In this document: positions 13,301-20,450 of the stretch, piece after piece
How the letters are laid out: each line of letters starts with the position of its first letter
Position numbering within the stretch: the first letter of the stretch is position 1
Virus record (IMG/VR): IMGVR_UViG_3300021425_004367
Location: 1 to 20,450 of that record
Direction: 5' to 3' (one strand)
Source of the DNA: a virus
Length of the DNA stretch: 20,450 nucleotides
Program-made: the position numbers and the translations under genes
Notes under the pieces: generated by a model
Databases searched by the model: none
Told to the model about the DNA's origin: nothing
The model's input: only the letters and a program-made list of their open reading frames with translations

Positions 13301-16267
13301 ATGGGATTTTTTGAAGACCTAAGAGAACTTAGAGACGTTACCACACGTGCAGTAGAGTCGCAAGGCGGAGTTTATTCTGATCCGTATAATGAAATTGGTA
13401 CCGTGGTATCGGTATCGGATCCTAAAAAACTAGGCCGCGTAAAAGTCACCTACCAAGACGGAACAAGTAGTGACTGGATTTATGTTCTTAATGGTAGTAA
13501 TAAGGGGGTGCTTAGTGCCCAGTTCATTGGCTCGCCTTGTCTAATTGGAAAGGCCAATGGTAACTCCGAAGATGCCTTTGTGCTAGGGTTTTTTAATAAG
13601 AGCCCCGAGGCAGGATTTCCTGGCGCGGCCTATCAGGTGGCCACGGTTTCCGAACAAATGGATGCCTATAGACAGGCCTCATCGCCAGGGGATCAAGGTC
13701 TACTTTGTAATGAAGGGAATAGTGGCCGGCTCTATCTGTTCGATAGTGAAAAGGACCAGGTATTAGCCATTTGCATGAGGCGTGATAGCCGGCAACAAGG
13801 CGGAGAAGCAACTTGGTCTTGGAAATCAATTACCCAGGGCAAATTTATTGAAAAAGGAGTTGATCCAGGGGTGCCTGAGGGCACGGCTACTACGGCGGCA
13901 TACGCTGGTAAAACAGGAATACCCGAGTGTTCTAAGTCCCTTGAGGGGGAAGTATTTGATTTTACTGAGGATCGTAAGTTTCGCAGTTTTCAAATTAAGT
14001 GTGGCAAGGACGAAAATGGAGATTACATATGGACCCCGGTAAGCGCAGCTCCAGTGTTTTTTCGTACAACCCTACCACCTTGCACAGAGCGTCTTCATGG
14101 CATGGACGCGATCCTCGATGAAGGACTCAACTCTCAGGGGATTAAGTGTCTACGGTATCAAGGCTCAATGAAATGGATAAATCCAGGCAAAAGAGAACCA
14201 ATCCAGTTCCACCGTCAAGACCCTCCACCGACCAGAAATGAGTTTATTGGTTCACGTGGACCTATACAAGCCTTAGCACAAACAGCTACTCCTACCGCAA
14301 ACAACTTTGTAGGCAATGCAGCCACAGCAGTTCTGAATCAGTTGGGTGAATCTATTTCGCCCACAGGTACCGACCCTGTACTCAGGGACGCATTAATGAT
14401 TGCTGGAATGCTACCTCAGGCATTTAATCCGACTAATTTTCTTTCTGATGTTGCTAGAACTGTAATTTCTAATAACGCTGGGGTAAGTACCACAACGTTA
14501 AATTCTCTACTTTCAAATGCTCTTAGCCAGGGAAATGTAATTGATGAGGAATTAGCGACCATCCTCTCGTCGTTGACTGGGGCCGGAGACATCATTGCCC
14601 AAGGAATACAAAATAATGCCCTAGATGGAGCTTTACAAACCGTCGGGCAAAAATCTCTTAATCAAACGTTAAATACAATTTCTCCACAACTTCGAAGCGT
14701 ATACCTATCCTACGCGGCAGGAGGGGCAATAGGGGCAATTGATTCGGCTGCCATGTTAGGTCTTCCCCAACTCCCTCAGGAGGTGGCCAAATTTGTATCT
14801 CCGGTATTAGATATTGGAAAGGAATTTTTTAAAACACAACCTTCCAGTATTAATGATATACTCAATGCAGCCGTGGGAAGGGGAGGGGGGCCCATCCAAG
14901 ATGTGATTGGTGGGCTTGTGAATGCGGTGGGAGGCCAAGGTAACATTTCTGGGAATATAGTTGGTGCTGTTAGTTCTGTTCTTCAGGGTGGTGGACTTGG
15001 TCAAGTTGCGGGATTGGTTGGTAATTTTGCTGGGCTTTCAGGAATTCCGCTCCTTGGCGGTCAAGCAGGCCTACCACAATTGGCCACAACAGCTCTAGAG
15101 TTGGTAGGGCTTGGTCAACAACTGAATGGTATATTGGGAGCGGGTGGAATAGGACTTGATGCGCTCGGCGCGCTTACTGCTCTTAATCCAGTGGCCGGGA
15201 TTCTTGGCGGACTCGGAGAGCTCGGAGGACTGTTTGGTGGAGGTGGCGGAGACTGTCCCTGTGGTCCTAAATGCCGAAAAACCGAACATTCAGAAGACTC
15301 GGATGGAAATACTTTACTAGAAGAGTGCGGTAGTGTCATTGCCAACTCCGCTAGTTCATATAACCCCGACGGGGATATGACAAAAAACAATGAAAATGTT
15401 GTTGCCGAAGTGCTTAGTCTCATTCCCACTGCGGTGGGCGAAGATCTATGTTTCCCGAACCCATTCGATCTTACTCAGCTCATTAAATCGGTAAAACGAC
15501 TGAATGAAATGGCCGATCGCATCGACAGCGCCAAAAACGCCGATTGGCCAGAGCTTTGGACAGAGTTAATGTATACCTTTGAGGCGGTGGAGAACGCCTT
15601 CAAACAAACGGATAACAACATTACAGGAGTGGAGTCTGTAGAACGAAAACTTATTGATGCTCAGCATCGTCTAATTACAAAATTAATGGATGGTAATAGT
15701 TCATTTTTTTCTAAAACCTTGATAAGTATTGTAGATACCTCTAAAGCCATACAAGATGTATATAACTTTGCACTAAAGTTAGACGCAAAGAAGAAAGGTG
15801 GAAGGGCCGGCGTAGCCCCCACGAGTTCATTAAAAATTGTATTTGAGAATATAGTAAAAATTGCCACTTTAAACTCTACAAGTAAAGCAGAAGCAACCAA
15901 TATTCTTTCTAATATTGTGACCCCGGCTGACAAAGAGTGGAGAAAATTAGAACCAGGAGGGGATCTCCTTAATCTTAAGGATGTAATTTTAGGACTAATA
16001 CCAGTCGATGTTCCGCTTAATTTTAGTAAGTGCTTAACTAAACGAAATAAAGACAAAGCTCTCAAAGACTCTTTAGAGTCTAAAATTAATTCACCTGTTT
16101 TGGCCCAGCCTCAGTCTCTCATTGAGGCAAAATTACCACAGAGTATTACTGAGGCCCTGGGGGCACCGATAGTGTCCGGGACACCAGGAACGCCATCTAT
16201 TAGGGAGATTCTGGATCGAATTAAGTATGACCAGGGCCGTGCGCGTGATGGCAAGGCGGATTGTTAA
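13301..16267 (+). CDS. Baseplate spike/hub protein with gp5-type OB fold, 988 aa
   Basis: Residues about 29-100 (YNEIGTVVSVSDPKKLGRVKV ... DWIYVLNG ... GSPCLIGKANGNSEDAFVLGFF) are a gp5/VgrG-type OB fold, which sits at the tail-tube tip and starts the membrane-piercing spike. The rest differs from T4 gp5, with no lysozyme domain visible. About 340-570 is helical and hydrophobic-polar. About 575-650 is very rich in Gly, Leu and Ala (NPVAGILGGLGELGGLFGG). It ends in a cysteine cluster, C652, C654, C658 and a later Cys near 676 (DCPCGPKC ... EECG). About 700-870 is helical and possibly coiled. I recall similar Cys segments in cyanophage gp5-like proteins. The start is one base after the previous stop (TAATATG). 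Confidence 0.82.
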   Translation: MGFFEDLRELRDVTTRAVESQGGVYSDPYNEIGTVVSVSDPKKLGRVKVTYQDGTSSDWIYVLNGSNKGVLSAQFIGSPCLIGKANGNSEDAFVLGFFNKSPEAGFPGAAYQVATVSEQMDAYRQASSPGDQGLLCNEGNSGRLYLFDSEKDQVLAICMRRDSRQQGGEATWSWKSITQGKFIEKGVDPGVPEGTATTAAYAGKTGIPECSKSLEGEVFDFTEDRKFRSFQIKCGKDENGDYIWTPVSAAPVFFRTTLPPCTERLHGMDAILDEGLNSQGIKCLRYQGSMKWINPGKREPIQFHRQDPPPTRNEFIGSRGPIQALAQTATPTANNFVGNAATAVLNQLGESISPTGTDPVLRDALMIAGMLPQAFNPTNFLSDVARTVISNNAGVSTTTLNSLLSNALSQGNVIDEELATILSSLTGAGDIIAQGIQNNALDGALQTVGQKSLNQTLNTISPQLRSVYLSYAAGGAIGAIDSAAMLGLPQLPQEVAKFVSPVLDIGKEFFKTQPSSINDILNAAVGRGGGPIQDVIGGLVNAVGGQGNISGNIVGAVSSVLQGGGLGQVAGLVGNFAGLSGIPLLGGQAGLPQLATTALELVGLGQQLNGILGAGGIGLDALGALTALNPVAGILGGLGELGGLFGGGGGDCPCGPKCRKTEHSEDSDGNTLLEECGSVIANSASSYNPDGDMTKNNENVVAEVLSLIPTAVGEDLCFPNPFDLTQLIKSVKRLNEMADRIDSAKNADWPELWTELMYTFEAVENAFKQTDNNITGVESVERKLIDAQHRLITKLMDGNSSFFSKTLISIVDTSKAIQDVYNFALKLDAKKKGGRAGVAPTSSLKIVFENIVKIATLNSTSKAEATNILSNIVTPADKEWRKLEPGGDLLNLKDVILGLIPVDVPLNFSKCLTKRNKDKALKDSLESKINSPVLAQPQSLIEAKLPQSITEALGAPIVSGTPGTPSIREILDRIKYDQGRARDGKADC

Positions 16268-16271
16268 TTTT

Positions 16272-17888
16272 ATGAATAAAAAAGAATTAGCAGACGAAAG
16301 AGCCACTGTGGCGGAAATGGAAAAGAACGCCAAATTACTATCTAGCACAGATAAACAAGAGTTACTTAGGTTGAAGTGTCGGACAGACTTTTTAACTTTT
16401 GCAAGATACATAACCTCCGAAGTCCCCATAGCGGGTAAATTTCAACCATTTAAAATTCATGAGGTAATTGGAGATTTTTTGCAAAATATCGGCGATGGAA
16501 GAAAAGACTATAAGCAGTCTGCAATCTCCTTACCACCACGGTCAGGAAAGTCATTGCTCATATCAAAGGTGTTTCCTGCTTGGCAGATGGGAAGATCGCC
16601 AACAGCTCAGTTTATTATGAGTTCGTACGCATTACAACTTACAAGTGAAAATTCTCGCGCGGTGATTGAGTTTATTTCCCATGAGCAATTTAAATGGATC
16701 TTTCCGGAATGCGAAATAGATCGCGAAAAATGCAATCTAAGTGCCATAAGAAACAACAATGGTGGACTTATTAAGATTGCTTCGGCTGGAGGCAGTGTTA
16801 CTGGATTTGGCTTCGGAACCATTGACGACGGCGAATTACCGGGCGTAGGAATCCTCGATGACCTTTTGGCTGACGGTAACTCCGCGGCCATCATGGAAAG
16901 TACTTTTGCTTGGACGCAAACCCAATTTTTAACCCGAGGCCTACCAAATCACGCAATCATCTCGATGGGCACCAGGTTTCACACAGACGATATTATTGGT
17001 CAACTTTTGAAGGCTGACCCCGAGCGCTGGAAAGAGCTCAATGTTCCTGCATTATGTTTCGATGAAGAAAATGACGTATTAAATAGGAAGTTGGGAGAGT
17101 CGCATTGGCCGGAATTTTTTCCGGTTGAGAACCTTGAGGCAATACGTAAATCAATTGGTGATAGGGATTTTAACTCTCTTTATCAGGGTCGTCCTGCTGG
17201 AGAACAGGGTGCAATTTTTAAAGAACCATGGCTGCAATACCATGAAAGAAATTTAGGCCGATATTCTTATATCTACGCGACTGTGGACACAGCCTATAAA
17301 GCAGAAAGGGCCAATGACTATACGGCAATATGCGTTTGGGGATTTGATAAAAAAACAATTAAACTTCACCTAATACACTATGTTCTAGACCGAATTGAGT
17401 TTCCTGAGATGGAAAAACTTCTTCCACAGCTCATTAAACAGTGGAAAATTCGGTCTGTTTATATTGAAGGAAGGGCTGCTGGCATGCCCCTCATCCAGAC
17501 ATTGCGCCGAAACACCAACATCTCGATTAAAGAATTAGTGCCCTCAAAAGACAAAGTGCTGAGGGCCAACGCCATTGCTCCCATTGTGGAGAGTGGTGTG
17601 GTTTCATTATATGAAAACTTGCCTCAACTTCCCGAACGGGTGGCTGAACTTATATCCTTTCCGTTTATTAAAAATGATGACTTTGTAGATTCATTTGTGT
17701 ACGGAGTTACTGTGTATCGTGATGAGCTTATGGGCTCTGGTACAGTCCACGGAGGAGACAGAAGTGCTTTACCAAGGCTCGTCCATGATCCATTTTATCG
17801 TGGAGGGAGTAAACGAGTCTCTACGCAAATGGGCCTAATAGGTAAAAATACTTATGCGGGTCCATCATCCACCACTAGGTACTTATAA
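16272..17888 (+). CDS. Terminase large subunit, 538 aa
   Basis: The ATP-driven DNA-packaging motor, bound at the portal and cutting concatemeric DNA. The type is that of TIGR01630 (psiM2 ORF9-like) large terminases. ATPase motifs: Walker A PPRSGKS (88-94), Walker B GILDD (193-197), and the coupling motif SMGTRFH (231-237). Nuclease motifs: TVD (D339), YIEG (E399) and DDFVDS (D469/D473), the expected acidic triad of the RNase H-like domain. Length is normal. I chose the ATG at 16272 (MNKKEL), four bases after the spike stop; an in-frame upstream ATG at 16227 lies inside the spike gene. No small terminase is recognisable in the window. It is the last gene of the long rightward run before a new promoter. 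Confidence 0.95.
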   Translation: MNKKELADERATVAEMEKNAKLLSSTDKQELLRLKCRTDFLTFARYITSEVPIAGKFQPFKIHEVIGDFLQNIGDGRKDYKQSAISLPPRSGKSLLISKVFPAWQMGRSPTAQFIMSSYALQLTSENSRAVIEFISHEQFKWIFPECEIDREKCNLSAIRNNNGGLIKIASAGGSVTGFGFGTIDDGELPGVGILDDLLADGNSAAIMESTFAWTQTQFLTRGLPNHAIISMGTRFHTDDIIGQLLKADPERWKELNVPALCFDEENDVLNRKLGESHWPEFFPVENLEAIRKSIGDRDFNSLYQGRPAGEQGAIFKEPWLQYHERNLGRYSYIYATVDTAYKAERANDYTAICVWGFDKKTIKLHLIHYVLDRIEFPEMEKLLPQLIKQWKIRSVYIEGRAAGMPLIQTLRRNTNISIKELVPSKDKVLRANAIAPIVESGVVSLYENLPQLPERVAELISFPFIKNDDFVDSFVYGVTVYRDELMGSGTVHGGDRSALPRLVHDPFYRGGSKRVSTQMGLIGKNTYAGPSSTTRYL

Positions 17889-17900
17889 ACATTGTTTATA
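17884..17900. promoter_or_regulatory. Palindromic operator candidate
   Basis: A perfect 7-base inverted repeat, TATAAAC-ATT-GTTTATA, spans the terminase stop and directly abuts the extended -10 box at 17901. It occupies the place of a -35 element, so a protein bound here would either block or recruit RNA polymerase. Its use as an operator is inferred. Confidence 0.45.
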
Positions 17901-17910
17901 TGGTACAATA
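17901..17910 (+). promoter_or_regulatory. Extended -10 promoter for the thioredoxin-sigma-HNH unit
   Basis: TGGTACAATA gives a TGn extension plus TACAAT, five of six matches to the -10 consensus, with no -35 box at the correct distance. Transcription would start near 17917, some 35 bases before the ATG at 17952. It differs by a single base from the decamer at 1735-1744. Confidence 0.55.
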
Positions 17911-17951
17911 TACCTAACGTATTACCTGCAGGAATACTCACTCATAGCATT

Positions 17952-18272
17952 ATGACAGACCAACAAGAATTTAAATATAAAGCAGTTTTCTTTCACCAAC
18001 CTGGATGTATTGCTTGCAATACCATGAAGCCGGTGTGGGTGGAAACCGCAAATGAACTGGCGGAAGAATATCCGCATTATGCAATTGGTTTTGGGGATTG
18101 GGACGTAACGTCCGATGACTGGGCTTTTTGCGATCAGATTGAGTGTGATGGGACACCCAATTTTGCCATTTTTGGCGAGGACTCCGAACTTCTTGGGTTA
18201 AATACCGCTGGTATATTAGCCAAGACCCAACTCAAAGATTTTATTATTAGCTCTATTGAGCAAGGTAATTAA
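17952..18272 (+). CDS. Thioredoxin-like protein, 106 aa
   Basis: A small thiol-disulfide protein of the thioredoxin fold. A strand (AVFFHQPGC) leads to the active-site pair C19-I-A-C22, then the first helix (MKPVWVETANELAEEY). A second strand is followed by a cis-proline (GTPNFAIF, P69) and a C-terminal helix. The length is normal for a thioredoxin, but the dipeptide between the cysteines is IA rather than GP, which would shift its redox potential; that is inference. Phages use such proteins as ribonucleotide-reductase reductants, as polymerase partners or to handle cysteine-rich virion proteins, and nothing here decides which. The ATG at 17952 fits the promoter at 17901 better than an in-frame upstream codon. 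It is followed one base later by the sigma-factor gene. Confidence 0.85.
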   Translation: MTDQQEFKYKAVFFHQPGCIACNTMKPVWVETANELAEEYPHYAIGFGDWDVTSDDWAFCDQIECDGTPNFAIFGEDSELLGLNTAGILAKTQLKDFIISSIEQGN

Positions 18273-18273
18273 T

Positions 18274-19026
18274 ATGTCATCTCATGTAAATCTATCACCG
18301 GCCAGGATGAGTTGCCGAACAAGTGACCGCGATCGGCAAATTGTTTCGCAAGCGTGGAAGGCTAATCAAGTTGCACGTAAAATTAGTAGTTTTACCGGGT
18401 TGCCATATGAAGAACTTCGCGACGCTGCCCTCGAGTATATTGTTCGCATCTATGACTCATGGGACCAGAGCAAAGGCGCTAATTTTTCTACCTGGGTGAA
18501 TAGGTGTTTGCAATTTCATATGTTAAACTACCTACGCGATAATTCTCGGTTAATAAAAATTCCGCGGTCCTATTCGGATTTATATCTTAAAATTCGTAAA
18601 TACACCACCAAAGATCCAGACGTTACCGACGATCAAATTGCCGAAAAAATTCAGGTCCCCGTAAAAAAAGTCAGAGCAGTACGCCAGGCTTTTTCTATGT
18701 CATTTTCGCAAATAACAGAGTACTCCAATATCATCGAACCAAGCTACGATGCGGAATTTACCATAGGGGATTTTATGGAAAATCATCGTGGGCTATTACA
18801 CAAAATTACAAGCTTAGAAGAACCCGACGAAACGTTCCTTACTGATTACTTGGTAAAAAAACGTAGTGTTTCCACCTTATTGCGTAAAAATCCACACTTG
18901 CGTAATGCCGATGATATCAAACGCTATTCAGAGCAACTCATTGAATTTGTATTATGCGACGCATCATATCCCTCCAAGGCACCGATTATGGCAAAGGCCA
19001 GTTCGAGAAAAAATGGAGCGAAATAA
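18274..19026 (+). CDS. Sigma-70-family RNA polymerase sigma factor, 250 aa
   Basis: A phage sigma factor, likely directing host RNA polymerase to phage promoters. Region 2 is clear at about 43-97: ELRDAALEYIVRIYDSWDQ, SKGANFSTWVNRCL (the usual SKGxxFSTxA block), and YLRDNSRLIKIP, which contains the -10-recognition and melting helices. Region 3 is seen at about 112-147 (KDPDVTDDQIAEKIQVPVKKVRAVRQ). Region 4 (-35 recognition) is not recognisable: about 185-230 is helical (LVKKRSVSTLLRKNP) but lacks the LxxRERxVI / HTH pattern, so it is either very divergent or lost, as in T4 gp55. The ATG at 18274 comes one base after the thioredoxin stop, with AAGG about nine bases upstream. The 3' end overlaps the HNH gene by 73 bases. 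Confidence 0.88.
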   Translation: MSSHVNLSPARMSCRTSDRDRQIVSQAWKANQVARKISSFTGLPYEELRDAALEYIVRIYDSWDQSKGANFSTWVNRCLQFHMLNYLRDNSRLIKIPRSYSDLYLKIRKYTTKDPDVTDDQIAEKIQVPVKKVRAVRQAFSMSFSQITEYSNIIEPSYDAEFTIGDFMENHRGLLHKITSLEEPDETFLTDYLVKKRSVSTLLRKNPHLRNADDIKRYSEQLIEFVLCDASYPSKAPIMAKASSRKNGAK

Positions 19027-19652
19027 CCTCGGCGACTGAATGTAATTATTTTGTTCGTGGAGACGACGAGGCATTTCTCAATGAGGTTGTAGACCTTGTT
19101 CCTCAGTGGAAGGCCATCAAGGATCGCGGGGAAGTTCGTTATAAAATTAGAAATAAAAAGTTTCAGGGCAAGGCAGTAAGGGGCGCAGTAATGGTTACCT
19201 CTAGGTCAAAGAGCGAGATATGGTTAGGGAAGGGGAAGGTGGTGGATGCACTTTTCCCCAAGAAAGCTGAAACGCCCGTCTATGTGCAGAATAAACGTGA
19301 GGCGTTGATGGCCATGAGGCAAATCATAGATCCTCAAATTAAGGCATATCGACAAAGTGTTCTTCGCCAACTCAAAAAGAAACCACTGAGGTGCCCAGTA
19401 TCCCACGACTTTTTAAAAGCAACCGCGTTTCACATTGACCATAAATACCCATTTAAAAATTTAGTACAAGAATGGTGTAGGGATGAGCATGTGGATCTTG
19501 AAAATATCGATGTATATTGCCGTGGCACTAAATGCTATATGAGAGACACAAATTTAGCAGAATCGTGGTTCGATTTTCATATGATGAATGCGCAACTCCA
19601 GGCACTCAGCGCTAAAGAAAACCTAAAGAAAGGTTCAAAATACTATGGTTAA
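18954..19652 (+). CDS. DUF3223-type HNH-like nuclease, 232 aa
   Basis: The central-to-C-terminal half carries an HNH-like nuclease core. RQSVLRQ (133-139) is followed by CPVSHDFLKATAFHIDHKYPF with C147 and H160-I-D162-H163; then comes ENIDVYC; and the end is WFDFHMMNAQLQALSAKENL. I recall this arrangement from DUF3223 proteins, which have an FR-x-I-x-P-x-x-x-x-Y/F-R start and an HVDH core. The N-terminal 105 residues (GKGQFEKKWSEI, GDDEAFLNEVV, GKAVRGAVMV, GKGKVVDALFP) look folded but I cannot name them. The ATG at 18954 is the only start that keeps the N-terminal part, giving a 73-base overlap with the sigma gene in another frame. It may be a homing endonuclease or a packaging-associated HNH enzyme, which are common beside terminases. 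Confidence 0.75.
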   Translation: MRRIISLQGTDYGKGQFEKKWSEITSATECNYFVRGDDEAFLNEVVDLVPQWKAIKDRGEVRYKIRNKKFQGKAVRGAVMVTSRSKSEIWLGKGKVVDALFPKKAETPVYVQNKREALMAMRQIIDPQIKAYRQSVLRQLKKKPLRCPVSHDFLKATAFHIDHKYPFKNLVQEWCRDEHVDLENIDVYCRGTKCYMRDTNLAESWFDFHMMNAQLQALSAKENLKKGSKYYG

Positions 19653-20341
19653 CGACGTTTGCGCCCGCCGGTCTTCTTCTTTTGTGAGCTGGAACCGGTT
19701 TGGGCTGCGAAGCCCATACCGGCCATTTTAGGTTGAGACTTACCAACAAATTTTAACGTTGCTAGATCGTCGCTCAAATCCACACCACCAAAAGTCAATT
19801 CAAAGATCTCAACGGCAGCTTTGGCCATCATATCCTCGAGCCCTTGGGCGGTCTTATCGCCAGTCAACCAGGGCTTTCTCTTATCCACATTGGCGGCATA
19901 GCCCATGCGGTTTGCCACCTCATAAATGCCTTGGCCCTTACGCCCTACATAATGCCCACCATATAGCCTACCGGTAATGATTCGAACACCTTCTTCCTTA
20001 TATCTTCTCTGTAAGTATTGGATTACTGCGCCGTCGGGGTTCTGTTTTTCAATATAGATTTCTAATTCTTTGATAGCGGATTCGGCCTTGGAGATTAGTG
20101 CTTCGCCAGGTTTGCCTCTAAACTCAACATCGACGCTTGCCTCGCCCAATGCCCGAACATATTGCGAGAGATTATACTCCACCTCCCTGGAATATTGCTC
20201 GGCAACATGAGCTAACATGGCCTCCCTGGCATTTCGCATTGACTGCTCGAGGAGTTGGGATTTGGCGGTCTGAACGATGTCCTTTTTGGCCGACTGGAGC
20301 ACTGAGCCCATAATCGACGCGGCCAGGGCTTTATAGATCAT
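19649..20341 (-). CDS. Probable head-tail (neck) or minor virion protein, 230 aa
   Basis: Helical N-terminus (about 1-65, YKALAASIMGSVLQSAKKDIV ... EYNLSQY), a middle part with ITGRLYGGHYVGRKGQGIYEVANRMGY (121-148) and KPWLTG (156-161), and a basic Ser/Lys/Arg tail (SSQKKKTGGRKRR). A TGRL followed by a short barrel and a PWL/PFL box recalls HK97 gp10-like neck or tail-completion proteins, but the match is weak and I rate it as a suggestion. The basic tail could touch DNA. It is translated after the upstream gene through an ATGA overlap. It converges with the HNH gene, the two stop codons sharing TTAA at 19649-19652, with no hairpin between. Confidence 0.7.
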   Translation of the reverse strand: MIYKALAASIMGSVLQSAKKDIVQTAKSQLLEQSMRNAREAMLAHVAEQYSREVEYNLSQYVRALGEASVDVEFRGKPGEALISKAESAIKELEIYIEKQNPDGAVIQYLQRRYKEEGVRIITGRLYGGHYVGRKGQGIYEVANRMGYAANVDKRKPWLTGDKTAQGLEDMMAKAAVEIFELTFGGVDLSDDLATLKFVGKSQPKMAGMGFAAQTGSSSQKKKTGGRKRR

Positions 20342-20450
20342 GACGGAGTTGGTTTATCGCATTTAATTTGAGAAAAATTAGCCACTGCAGCATCTCTTCG
20401 TTTTTGTATTCCTCCGGGCCCTCTTTCAAAACCAGCGTTCCAAGCATCGG
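20338..20450 (-). CDS. Partial CDS, C-terminal end only (cut by window edge)
   Basis: An open minus-strand frame runs from the window end to a TGA at 20340-20338. The last residues include DAWNAGFERGPGGIQKRR and DAAVANFSQIKCDKPTPS. Its TGA overlaps the ATG of the next gene (ATGA), the typical coupling of phage virion genes and the best evidence that it is real. Only 37 codons are visible, so no function can be given. Confidence 0.6.
   Translation of the reverse strand, partial: DAWNAGFERGPGGIQKRRDAAVANFSQIKCDKPTPS

Noticed and set aside
15175-15260. Gly-Leu-rich stretch of the spike as a true transmembrane helix
   Set aside because: Too glycine-rich and broken by charged residues to call a membrane segment; reported only as an unusual composition.
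1-20450. tRNA, CRISPR array, insertion sequence, attachment site or retroelement
   Set aside because: No cloverleaf, no regularly spaced repeats, no transposase or integrase, and no template/variable repeat pair was seen beside the Mtd-like protein.

Overview
This window is part of the late (structural and packaging) region of a tailed bacteriophage with a contractile, myovirus-type tail. The evidence is a baseplate J-like protein, a P2 gpI-like tail domain, a gp5-like OB-fold spike, a giant tail fibre and a TIGR01630-type large terminase. Genes are tightly packed on both strands. There is no rRNA, tRNA, CRISPR array or insertion sequence, and no gene-free stretch exceeds 130 bases. A cyanobacterial host is my best guess. 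It rests on remembered likeness of the cysteine-rich spike segment, the fibre and the 104-residue protein to cyanophage and cyanobacterial proteins, on the 2OG-Fe(II) oxygenase, and on weak Shine-Dalgarno sites. It is inference, not proof.

Layout. From 78 to 8805 everything is read leftward. A likely long unit runs from 8805 to 1777: a fibre-associated protein with an Mtd-like N-terminus, a 1699-residue tail fibre, a 2OG-Fe(II) oxygenase, a possible fibre chaperone and a small conserved-looking protein. It is followed by a single gene (734-1672) with its own extended -10 promoter and a strong intrinsic terminator, coding a possible single-stranded-DNA-binding protein. Last comes a hypothetical protein (78-620). 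A 76-bp divergent control region (8806-8881) separates this arm from the rightward arm.

The rightward arm (8882-19652) holds a LysM-like baseplate protein, baseplate J, a large gpI-like baseplate protein, the OB-fold spike/hub and the large terminase, with junctions of -4 to +4 bases. A second extended -10 promoter, abutting a perfect palindrome, starts a sub-unit coding a thioredoxin-like protein, a sigma-70-family factor and a DUF3223/HNH nuclease. A convergent leftward pair (19649-20450, the outer gene cut by the window edge) may be head or neck genes.

How they may work together. The rightward arm builds the baseplate and packaging motor, and the leftward arm the host-binding fibre and its accessory enzymes. 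The sigma factor has clear regions 2 and 3 but no recognisable region 4. Both good promoter candidates are extended -10 elements (TGGTAYAATA) without a -35 box, so a dedicated phage sigma/promoter pair is an attractive hypothesis. Other points of interest are a second element (GTTTAAAG...CATACTA) ahead of the leftward units and an out-of-frame duplication of the acidic C-terminal tip of the possible SSB.
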